Shown here one piece after another: positions 54,621 to 62,504 of a DNA stretch of 64,000 bases (position 1 is the stretch's first letter; every line of letters begins with the position of its first letter). Under the pieces are notes generated by a model. That model was not told where the DNA came from. It saw only the letters and a program-made list of their open reading frames with translations, and did not search any database. Source of the DNA: Candidatus Kryptoniota bacterium (GTDB lineage: Bacteria; Bacteroidota; Ignavibacteria; Kryptoniales; JAKASW01); NCBI GenBank assembly GCA_036567965.1, contig DATCTN010000031.1:248001-312000 (forward strand), read 5' to 3'. Made by a program: the position numbers and the translations under genes.

Positions 54621-56297
54621 ATGAATTTTAACAATCGCCGAAAGATCGTGCTCTTCCTCACCGCCGCTGCGATCGCAATGATGGGCGAAGCCGCAACTTT
54701 CCCTGATTCCCGGGACCTCTTGAGGCAGGAACTTCGAAAAGTGACTTCGGGTCTCGCGTTCCAAATGCCTGAGGTAATGCTTCCGGAATTCGCGGACAGG
54801 AATTTCAACGTACTCGATTATGGGGGCATCGGTGACGGACTTACAATGAACACCGGAGCTATTCAGAAAGCGATCGACGCTTGTTCCGCGGCAGGTGGGG
54901 GAAGAGTGGAAATCCCCCAGGGTCTGTGGCTCACCGGACCACTCCGCCTTAAGAGTAACGTCGACTTCCATCTCGATGCGGGAGCGTTGATCGAGTTCAG
55001 CCGGAACCATTCTGACTATCAGATTGTCAATATCCCGCGCCGCGGTTGGATTGTAGAATCCCCGATTATGGGAGTCGATCTTGAAAACATCGCACTCACC
55101 GGTCCCGGTCTCATCGACGGCAGCGGAATCACGTGGCGCCCTGTAAAGCACGAGAAAGCTTCACCGACGCTGTGGAAGGAGTTGACGAAGTCTGGCGGCG
55201 TCGTAAGTGAGGACGGCTCGATGTGGTGGCCGTCTGAGGCCGCTGAAAAAGGGGCAGAGTATGTGAAGAACCTGAAATCGGCGAAGAATAAAAAAGATCT
55301 GACGGCTGCGGACTTTCTCCCGGCGAGAGACTTCATGAGACCCATGCTTGTCCTCCTTGTCAACTGCAAGAAGGTGTTGATCGACGGTCCGACATTTGAA
55401 AATTCTCCGTCATATGCTCTTTATCCGAATTGGTGTGAAAATGTTGTAATTAGAAATGCGAGAATCAATAACGAGTATTGGGCACAGAACGGCGACGGCA
55501 TAGACATCAGCTCGTCGAAGAATGTTGTCATCTTTAAATCTACGGTCACTGCCGGAGACGATGGTATCTGCATGAAATCGAGTCCGGACAAAAATGCATC
55601 CGGTCCTACGCTGAAGAATGTGGTGATCTCGGAGTGCGTCGTATATCACGCTCACGGCGGCTTCGTAATCGGAAGTAACGTCGACGGCGGGATCGAGAAC
55701 ATTTCGGTAAGAAACTGTGACTTTGTGGGGACCGATATCGGGCTGAGGTTCAAGAGCGCGAGAGGCAAAGGTGGAGCTGTCCGGAATATATTTGTCGATA
55801 GCGTGTACATGAAGAACATCGTCAACGAAGCAGTGCTCTTTGATACGTACTACGAGGAAAAGGGAGATGAAGAAAGCGCTCCTCAGGCGGTAACCGACAA
55901 GACTCCGGAATTCAAAGATTTTCATCTGAACAATATTCACTGCGACGGTGCGAAGCAGGCTGTACGGGCGTTCGGTCTGCCCGAGATGCCGGTTGACAGT
56001 ATTACGATTACCAATTCGACTTTCTCCACGGAAAAAGGTTTTGAATCCAGCAACGTATCCGGCTTCAATTTGGAAAATGTCAGGATCATACCACAGAAAG
56101 GACCGGTTTATTCGCTGACCGAAAGCAAGGGCGTCGTAATCGAGAACGGCTATTGTCCGCCGGCCACAGACGTCTTCCTGATAGTTGCCGGAAAGAATTC
56201 CGCAGGCATAAGACTGATCGGGACTCCAACCGATGGTGCGAAGACGCCTGTAAAGTATGGATCCGATGCAGCCGCGGATGCTGTAACGATAAAATAA
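54621..56297 (+). CDS. GH28 polygalacturonase-type hydrolase (first copy)
   Basis: 558 aa with signal peptide VLFLTAAAIAMMGEAA. Parallel beta-helix of GH28. Catalytic set: Asp292 (QNGDGIDI, usual NTDG), Asp313-Asp314 (AGDDGICMKSS), His345 (HAHGGFVIGS, usual GHG) and Arg376/Lys378 (LRFKSARGKGG). It cleaves alpha-1,4-galacturonan or exo-linked unsaturated or rhamnogalacturonan residues. An insert of about 65 residues (170-235, rich in Lys/Glu) is compatible with the exo-acting subgroup. No T9SS domain, so periplasmic. The second GH28 follows 44 nt after it. Confidence 0.92.
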   Translation: MNFNNRRKIVLFLTAAAIAMMGEAATFPDSRDLLRQELRKVTSGLAFQMPEVMLPEFADRNFNVLDYGGIGDGLTMNTGAIQKAIDACSAAGGGRVEIPQGLWLTGPLRLKSNVDFHLDAGALIEFSRNHSDYQIVNIPRRGWIVESPIMGVDLENIALTGPGLIDGSGITWRPVKHEKASPTLWKELTKSGGVVSEDGSMWWPSEAAEKGAEYVKNLKSAKNKKDLTAADFLPARDFMRPMLVLLVNCKKVLIDGPTFENSPSYALYPNWCENVVIRNARINNEYWAQNGDGIDISSSKNVVIFKSTVTAGDDGICMKSSPDKNASGPTLKNVVISECVVYHAHGGFVIGSNVDGGIENISVRNCDFVGTDIGLRFKSARGKGGAVRNIFVDSVYMKNIVNEAVLFDTYYEEKGDEESAPQAVTDKTPEFKDFHLNNIHCDGAKQAVRAFGLPEMPVDSITITNSTFSTEKGFESSNVSGFNLENVRIIPQKGPVYSLTESKGVVIENGYCPPATDVFLIVAGKNSAGIRLIGTPTDGAKTPVKYGSDAAADAVTIK

Positions 56298-56341
56298 GAG
56301 ACACGAAATCCGCACTAACATTGATATCGGGATAACCACAC

Positions 56342-57805
56342 ATGTCTTTTCCTGAAAGAAATTTGAAAGAACGCGGTCGCGAAATTTTTCGATTAGCGTT
56401 ATCAAGTCTGATTCTCTCTGTTGCATTCGCCGGCGGATTCACTCCGCGAGCGCTTCAGGCAGGCCCGCAATTAAGGGACTCCGGCTGGTGGCGTGCCTCG
56501 GAAATTGTCCACAAAATTATTCGGCCGTCGTTTCCTGACCGCAATTTCGACGTCACCGAATTTGGCGCCGTTGGTGATGGGAAGTCTCTTTGCACCGAGG
56601 CATTCTCAAAAGCCATAAAGGCATGCGCTGACGCCGGCGGCGGACACGTGGTAGTTCCTAAAGGGGTTTTCCTAACCGGCGCAATTCATCTGGTCAGCAA
56701 TATCGATTTACATTTATCAAAAGATGCCGTGATCCGCTTCAGCACGAATCCGTCGGATTATCTCCCGTTGGTGTACACGAGATGGGAAGGCGTTGAGTTG
56801 ATGAACTATTCGCCGCTTATCTACGCGTTTGGCCGGAAGAATGTGGCGCTAACTGGCGGCGGAACGCTGGACGGGCAGGGAGACAATGAACACTGGTGGC
56901 CATGGAAAGGAAGCAAAGAGTTCGGATGGAAACCCGGCACGCCGAGCCAGCTGGACAGCACTTGCCGACCGCTTCTCATGAAAATGGGCGATGAAAATGT
57001 TCCCGTCAAAGAGAGAGTCTTCGGAGATGGCCATTACCTCCGGCCTACATTTGTGGAGTTCTACGATTGTGAGAATGTGCTCATCAGCGGAGTGTCTCTG
57101 AAGAACGCCCCGTTCTGGTTTCTCCATCCGACTTTGTGCAACAACGTGACTATAGAAGGTGTCAGCGTGAGCAGTGATGGTCCGAATACTGACGGTTGTG
57201 ACCCTGAATCGTGTTCCGATGTCCTCATTAAAAATTGTGTCTTCAATGACGGAGACGATTGCATTGCAATAAAGTCCGGCAGGAATAACGATGGACGGCG
57301 GGTCGATGTGCCCAGCACGGACCTGGTAATCACCGGTTGCAGAATGGAGAACGGCCACGGCGGAGTTTCAATCGGGAGCGAGGTAAGCGGCGGGTGCTGG
57401 AACGTCTATGTAGATAGCTGCACAATGGACAGCCCGAACCTCAACCAGGTGCTGAGAATGAAGTCGAATGCGAAACGAGGCGGAATGGTTAAGGACATTT
57501 ACGTCAAAGACATACACGTCGGTCGGGTAAGCGAATCAATTGTCAGACTCGATATGCAATACGATCCGGGAGAGGCCGAAGGGTATAGCTACTTTCCAGT
57601 GATGAAAAATATTTTTCTTGATAATGTTGAAAGTGAAAAGAGCAAGTACGGCCTCTACGTTGCAGGGCTCGACAGCTCAAAAGTGGAAAACATAGACCTG
57701 GTCAATTGTAAATTCAACGGAGTCTCCAAGGGGAATTATATAGTGAATGCAGCGGGTGTGACATTTGACAACTCGTACCTGAATGGTCGACTCTTAAATA
57801 AATGA
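56342..57805 (+). CDS. GH28 polygalacturonase-type hydrolase (second copy)
   Basis: 487 aa with an N-terminal hydrophobic signal (LALSSLILSVAFAGGF). Conserved N-terminal block NFDVTEFGAVGDGKSLCTEA. The catalytic set is canonical: Asp284 (PNTDGCDP), Asp305-Asp306 (NDGDDCIAIKSG), His339 (NGHGGVSIGSE) and Arg372/Lys374 (LRMKSNAKRGG). Only about a third similar to the copy before it by eye, so the pair likely splits endo and exo or homogalacturonan and rhamnogalacturonan work. Periplasmic by inference. It is followed 33 nt later by the PL9 gene. Confidence 0.94.
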   Translation: MSFPERNLKERGREIFRLALSSLILSVAFAGGFTPRALQAGPQLRDSGWWRASEIVHKIIRPSFPDRNFDVTEFGAVGDGKSLCTEAFSKAIKACADAGGGHVVVPKGVFLTGAIHLVSNIDLHLSKDAVIRFSTNPSDYLPLVYTRWEGVELMNYSPLIYAFGRKNVALTGGGTLDGQGDNEHWWPWKGSKEFGWKPGTPSQLDSTCRPLLMKMGDENVPVKERVFGDGHYLRPTFVEFYDCENVLISGVSLKNAPFWFLHPTLCNNVTIEGVSVSSDGPNTDGCDPESCSDVLIKNCVFNDGDDCIAIKSGRNNDGRRVDVPSTDLVITGCRMENGHGGVSIGSEVSGGCWNVYVDSCTMDSPNLNQVLRMKSNAKRGGMVKDIYVKDIHVGRVSESIVRLDMQYDPGEAEGYSYFPVMKNIFLDNVESEKSKYGLYVAGLDSSKVENIDLVNCKFNGVSKGNYIVNAAGVTFDNSYLNGRLLNK

Positions 57806-57838
57806 ATCCAATTAAATTGTTCCCGAAGGGATAATTGA

Positions 57839-60800
57839 GTGAAAATCAATATTGCATTTGCGGCTCTTCTTTCTCTTTCCGCTGCCGCGTACGGACAGAT
57901 ATATGTTTCACCAAGCGGAAGCGATTCAAACGCGGGCACGATCGGAGCACCACTACAGACGATTTCAAAGGCGATGTCGATGGCAACAGCCGGGACGACA
58001 ATATATCTGAGAGAAGGCGTATATAATATCTCCAGCACATTAGGCACCGGTGTCAGCGGTACGGCGGGAAATTATATAAATCTCTGGGCATATCCGGGAG
58101 AGACCCCCATCCTCGATTTTGCCGGCGAGTCGTATTCATCCTCGTCTAGGGGAATCGAACTGAAAAGAAATTACTGGTACTTGAAGGGACTCGTCATCAG
58201 GAATGCCGGCGACAACGGCATTTACATCAGCGGTTTTTACAACATCGTAGAGAATTGTCAGATCTCAAATTGTAAAGACTCAGGCATCCAGATAAGCAAT
58301 GGAGGAAGTTACAATTACATTCATAATTGCGACTCGTTCGGTAATAACGATCCCGCAACTCAAGGACAGAATGCCGACGGCATCGACGCGAAACTTGTGG
58401 CTGGACCGGGAAATGTCATCCGCGGCTGCAGAGTGTACGACAACGCCGATGACGGCTACGATTGTTACGGGACCGGCTTTCCCGTGATATTCGACAGCTG
58501 CTGGGCGTTCCACAACGGTTACAATCTCTGGGGCATATCGGGCTTCACCGGCAACGGAAACGGGTTTAAGCTCGGCGGCGCCGACTCCATCGGTCTCCAC
58601 GTAGTCACGAACTGCGTGTCTTTCGACAATGTCGTGAAGGGTTTCGACCAGAACAACAACATGGGCGGTGTCACCCTCTATAACTGCACATCGTATCGTA
58701 ACGGCACTTACAATTTTTCTTTTCCCTCCGTCCCTCTGGTTGCCGAAGACACGTTGAAGAACGATCTCTCTTATGCCGGAGGGTGGAATTCTTCTGCGGG
58801 AAGCGGGGGTGACGCGAGGCTCAATGCGGATGCAGTGATCGATTCGAACAGCTGGACGAATCATTCCGTCATGGCTTCCGATTTTCTCAGCCTCGATACT
58901 TCTCTGGCGAGAGTCACAAGATTGCCGGACGGATCCCTTCCTTCCACGCCTTTGTTTCGACTTGCCCCATCCAGTTCGCTGATCGACGCCGGCATTGATG
59001 TCGGTCTTCGATTCGCGGGCAGCGCGCCCGACCTCGGCGCGTTCGAGAGCGGTATCGGCTCGACTTACTCTGAGACAAACGGCACCGGCGGCGGCGATTG
59101 GAACTCCGGCTCGACCTGGAAGTCCGGCGCAATACCTGTCGATACTTCGGATGTCGTAATCTCCGGAGGCGATTCCGTGATTGTCACGTCCTCTCCACCC
59201 GCCACTTGCAGAAGTCTGATTCTTCAGTCGAACTCGAAGCTGAACGTGGAGGCGCCTCTTTCGGTGTCGGGATCCATCTCTGTCCAATCCGGCGCCTGGT
59301 ATTACAACAGTCTGCCAACTCAACCGTCTTTTGTCCAGGCCGGGGAGTATTACATCAGCCCGTCGAGCTTCTATGTTCACACTTCCGGCGCGGGAAATCT
59401 TCTCGGAAGCCCCGGTTACGACTCCACTTTCGGCAATGTGATCGTGTCAAGAGGCGGTACTGTCGCCGGGACAAATCTTACCATTAACGGAAACCTGATA
59501 ATACAAACAGGGGGACCTGCCGCCATCTTCAGCGGATGTGCGACTGTCAGTCTCGCACACACTATTCATGGCAGCGTGTTTGTAAACAGCGGTGAATGGT
59601 CTGCCGTCGACACGAACGGTACCGCGAATGTAGTCGGAGTATGGAATGTTGACGGAAATGTTTTCGTCGGGAGCGCTCTGAGTCCCAATTCGGCCAGGCT
59701 CGGACCGTTCTCGGGAACGACAGCTGCTGGTAGTCGAACAGGAATTATCAACATCGGAGGAAATCTCTCGATGGCAAACGGCGCCACCCTCCAGGCGGGC
59801 GGCAGCACCGGTTCTACGTCCACCAGTGAAACTGGCATACTGAACCTGAAAGGGAACTTCACAACAGACAACACCGTCTCATACGCCACGAACTCCATCG
59901 GAGCATTCGCTTTCAATTTTACCGGCGCGGGTGGACAATCTGTTATACTTGGCAAGCCGTTCGCGATGTCATCTCTCACGATGCAACCGGTCGTCTTTGA
60001 CACAGTTGCCGCGTCCTCCTCCCTTACCTTCGTTACGGACAGCACATCGTGGTCAGGCGGCGCAGGCGGCGGAAAATTTGTCGTCAATGGCGGGTTGACT
60101 CTGGCCCCGAGCGACACCCTGAAGGGAAGCCAGTCATTTTCTTTAGACGATGGTGCAACGTTTTCAATTACTTATCACGACGGAGTTGCTTCGAACGGAG
60201 TTGTCCAGGTAACAGGGGCCCGGAGTTACAGCAAGAACGCCAACTACGTCTACAGCGGATCGTTGCCGCAGATTACGGGCGATAATCTTCCCGACAGTGT
60301 TAACAACCTTACAATCATAAACTCATCCGGCGTTTCTCTGACAAATTCCGTAGTTGTCAAGGGTAGAATTGCATTCGTAAACGGTCAGCTCCTTCTCGGC
60401 CGGAAGAATGTCGTCGCTGCCTCTGTAGTCGGAGGATCCGCAACAACTTATGCAATGACCGATACCTCGGGTGGTCAAATGACGATTGCCAGTGTGGGAT
60501 CTGCCCAGACGTTATTCCCCGTCGGCACGCATGAAGCTTATTCGCCTGTCTGGATCACAAACGGAAACGGTCCGGATGCCTTCTCCGTGTCTGTAATTCC
60601 TGACTCAAGTCTGCCCGAATACGCTGGCGGCGACGGGGGGAGAGTGAATGTAAAATGGGATATCACCGAACAGTCAGCGGGGACTTCCGACTGTGCCATA
60701 AAACTCGGATGGATGTCAGCGGAAGAGAATACACCCTTCGCAGCTAATCGCGATAATGATTCGAGGATATTTCTCCTTTCCCAGCCTGATTCGGATGCGG

Positions 60801-61201
60801 GTTCCGGCAATTACACATTCCAGCTTTCCAGTCAGCCTTATACAATCTCGCGGGGAAATATTACGGCCCTCGGATGGTTTGGTGTCGGGAAATTCGGTCG
60901 CACCACCGGTGTCAACGAATCTCCAAATGTCCCGCTCGCGTTTCAACTTTATCAGAATTTTCCCAACCCGTTTAATCCGTCCACTGAAATAGATTTTACC
61001 GTCGCGAAGAGAGGATTAACCGCGTTGAAAGTTTACAACATCCTGGGCCAACGCGTTGCTACACTTTTTATGGGAACTGCCGACCCAGGGCGGAAGTATG
61101 TCGTCCGGTTCAATTCCTCCGGTCTGTCGTCCGGCTTGTATCTCTCGGTTCTGGAAAATGGTTCTCAAAGGCAAATCAGGAAGATGATTTTAATGAAATG
61201 A
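57839..61201 (+). CDS. PL9 pectate lyase fused to a beta-rich stalk and T9SS domain
   Basis: 1120 aa from GTG 57839, with GAAGGG upstream; TTG 57835 is out of frame. Signal ends AAYGQ. Residues about 20-410 are a PL9 beta-helix: IYVSPSGSDSNAG at the start, Asp180 (NADGIDAK), Asp204/Asp205/Asp208 (DNADDGYDCY) and Lys244 (NGNGFKLGG). These five sit at a constant offset of 29 from the calcium-site Asp residues and catalytic Lys as I recall them for Dickeya Pel9A (209, 233, 234, 237, 273). Residues about 415-1030 are a stalk homologous to the protein at 52128 (NGTGGGDWNSGSTW, NLTINGNLIIQTG, GEWSAVD). The end is a T9SS domain (QNFPNPFNPSTEIDFTV, IYN-like VYNILGQRVATLF, SGLYLSVL, KMILMK). Surface-displayed endo-lyase producing unsaturated oligogalacturonides. 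Confidence 0.93.
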   Translation: MKINIAFAALLSLSAAAYGQIYVSPSGSDSNAGTIGAPLQTISKAMSMATAGTTIYLREGVYNISSTLGTGVSGTAGNYINLWAYPGETPILDFAGESYSSSSRGIELKRNYWYLKGLVIRNAGDNGIYISGFYNIVENCQISNCKDSGIQISNGGSYNYIHNCDSFGNNDPATQGQNADGIDAKLVAGPGNVIRGCRVYDNADDGYDCYGTGFPVIFDSCWAFHNGYNLWGISGFTGNGNGFKLGGADSIGLHVVTNCVSFDNVVKGFDQNNNMGGVTLYNCTSYRNGTYNFSFPSVPLVAEDTLKNDLSYAGGWNSSAGSGGDARLNADAVIDSNSWTNHSVMASDFLSLDTSLARVTRLPDGSLPSTPLFRLAPSSSLIDAGIDVGLRFAGSAPDLGAFESGIGSTYSETNGTGGGDWNSGSTWKSGAIPVDTSDVVISGGDSVIVTSSPPATCRSLILQSNSKLNVEAPLSVSGSISVQSGAWYYNSLPTQPSFVQAGEYYISPSSFYVHTSGAGNLLGSPGYDSTFGNVIVSRGGTVAGTNLTINGNLIIQTGGPAAIFSGCATVSLAHTIHGSVFVNSGEWSAVDTNGTANVVGVWNVDGNVFVGSALSPNSARLGPFSGTTAAGSRTGIINIGGNLSMANGATLQAGGSTGSTSTSETGILNLKGNFTTDNTVSYATNSIGAFAFNFTGAGGQSVILGKPFAMSSLTMQPVVFDTVAASSSLTFVTDSTSWSGGAGGGKFVVNGGLTLAPSDTLKGSQSFSLDDGATFSITYHDGVASNGVVQVTGARSYSKNANYVYSGSLPQITGDNLPDSVNNLTIINSSGVSLTNSVVVKGRIAFVNGQLLLGRKNVVAASVVGGSATTYAMTDTSGGQMTIASVGSAQTLFPVGTHEAYSPVWITNGNGPDAFSVSVIPDSSLPEYAGGDGGRVNVKWDITEQSAGTSDCAIKLGWMSAEENTPFAANRDNDSRIFLLSQPDSDAGSGNYTFQLSSQPYTISRGNITALGWFGVGKFGRTTGVNESPNVPLAFQLYQNFPNPFNPSTEIDFTVAKRGLTALKVYNILGQRVATLFMGTADPGRKYVVRFNSSGLSSGLYLSVLENGSQRQIRKMILMK

Positions 61202-61220
61202 ACGGAGCTTGCTCTTCCGT

Positions 61221-61346
61221 TCATGGAAGGAAGCGGGAGCCTACGAGGCCCTCCTCAACGTGTGGGGCTTTGCCAGCATTACGTACTTTGCGCGATTGGA
61301 CCTTGATGGTCATGTCATGGTAAACAAGATGTTGTTGGTCAAGTAG
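61221..61346 (+). pseudogene. Fossil T9SS C-terminal domain
   Basis: Frame 61221-61346 reads SWKEAGAYEALLNVWGFAS, ITYFARLDLDGHV, MVNKMLLVK and stops. This is the last 40 residues of a T9SS domain (compare EAGIFETTFDASSLPSGLYM and KMLLVK at 50.8 kb) with some wear, such as SIT where SGV/SGL is expected. There is no upstream portion, start codon or signal. It starts only about 20 bp after the PL9 gene's stop, so it is the tail of a deleted neighbouring cargo gene or of a duplicated PL9 tail. Confidence 0.8.
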
Positions 61347-61740
61347 TCCCGATCCGAAAATATTCGACGTGGTCGCTGTTACTCCAGGCGGCGATCACTT
61401 CACCGTTTAAACCATGGACGAATTAGGCCGCGATTTCAATTTCGCGACCTTTCTAATTTGCTCCGCGAATCCTTTCTGACGTCGGTGTTCCGCGTGCGGT
61501 TACCCGAATAATTACCGTATCAAAGGCCATGTCATCCAGTGCACAACAGTAGTTCCCCAAGGCTTGATCTCCCTCAGCCCTTGAGCCTCCCGCAGCGTCC
61601 GCAGGATAACCATACGGACATTCGGATATCATGTCGTCCATTTGCACAGCGTCGATGACCGTGTTAAATTGTTATTGAAAATTGTTGAAAAAGGCATGTT
61701 CTATGGGCTTTTTGGCCCGTGGAAGACGAAGCTCGCTTAC
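61347..61740. other. Gene-free spacer before the tRNA
   Basis: A minus-strand frame of 64 codons lies at 61453-61647 but shows no family or ribosome site. A loose palindrome near 61428-61452 is seen. No confident feature. Confidence 0.4.
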
Positions 61741-61813
61741 GGGGCAGTAGCTCAGTTGGGAGAGCGCCAGAATCGCACTCTGGAGGTCGGGGGTTCGACT
61801 CCCCTCTGCTCCA
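61741..61813 (+). tRNA. tRNA-Ala (anticodon CGC)
   Basis: Complete cloverleaf of 73 nt. Acceptor GGGGCAG/CTGCTCC includes the G3-U70 wobble that defines alanine tRNA. D-arm GCTC...GAGC, anticodon stem CCAGA/TCTGG with loop ATCGCAC (anticodon CGC), T-arm with loop TTCGACT, discriminator A. The 3' CCA is not encoded. It reads GCG codons. The SRP RNA gene follows 44 nt later. Confidence 0.95.
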
Positions 61814-61857
61814 CAGAAAGTTTGTACAATTTGCCGAAAGCGACGGAATGAGTTTTT

Positions 61858-61957
61858 GAGGTCAAGTCCTGTGCAACGGAAAGTTGCCGAACCCCGCCAG
61901 GTCCGGAAGGAAGCAACGGTAAGCGTACTGACCGTGTGACACAGCAAGCTTGACCTC
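61858..61957 (+). ncRNA. ffs: Small bacterial SRP RNA (4.5S type)
   Basis: 100-nt hairpin closed by GAGGTCAAG (61858-61866) and CTTGACCTC (61949-61957). The conserved tip contains CAGGTCCGGAAGGAAGCA, the GGAA tetraloop with its asymmetric loop bound by the M domain of Ffh. It forms the signal recognition particle that targets membrane proteins. Terminated by the T-run described next. Confidence 0.97.
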
Positions 61958-61966
61958 GTTTTTTTT
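61949..61966 (+). terminator. Terminal stem and T-run of the SRP RNA gene
   Basis: The closing strand CTTGACCTC runs straight into GTTTTTTTT, so the RNA's own long stem serves as the terminator hairpin. Confidence 0.8.
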
Positions 61967-62504
61967 CGCTTTCATTATTCGCCTTCAGTTACGGTTGGAA
62001 TTTCAAGGCGATAGGTTCATGTTTGGTTCAGTTTTGATTTAATAATCGGCGTAAAGGTGTTAAACAGACATAATACTCAAAGCTCGGATTCTCATCCTGT
62101 CCGTCTCCGGCGGATGATTGTTCTCGAAGCTTGGCTTATGTCGCTGGTCGCATTTCGCATTCCAGTTTTCAGGGATGACGCCATCCCTGTTCATCCTAAA
62201 CTATTTTCCATTCCAAGTTGCGGAGTCGCTTCAGACTTCCTCCAGAGTGTTATCAGGAGTGTTAGTTATTTGCCGGCGAGTGTGGGAATCCCACTCCTCG
62301 CAGCTTCATTTCTTGTCTCGGCCGAATTATTTTCGGGAGACAATACGCGAGTCAGGATATCGCCTCCGAAAGGTGGTCCACCAAATGATTCAGCAATCAT
62401 ACACTCCAATCTCCTATTGAAACACAATACCGGTCAACACCGGGTCGAAATTCTGGTCGATCGCCTGAACTGTTCTCCGCGACAAAAAAACAGAGCAGGT
62501 GTAT
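61967..62504 (+). other. Long untranslated region upstream of the RNase E/G gene
   Basis: About 540 bp without a credible gene. Frames of 157 and 100 codons exist on the + strand but start at rare codons and run into the RNase gene. A GTGGGA/TCCCAC hairpin lies near 62281-62296. RNase E leaders elsewhere are long and mediate autoregulation, so a structured 5' UTR is possible. Confidence 0.4.

Noticed and set aside
58280-59380. 366-codon minus-strand frame inside the PL9 gene
   Set aside because: Antisense shadow; the PL9 catalytic residues are clear on the + strand.
61453-61647. 64-codon minus-strand frame near the tRNA
   Set aside because: No ribosome site or recognisable family; likely chance.
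61642-61851. 69-codon frame spanning the tRNA
   Set aside because: It reads through tRNA-Ala and has no protein-like sequence of its own.
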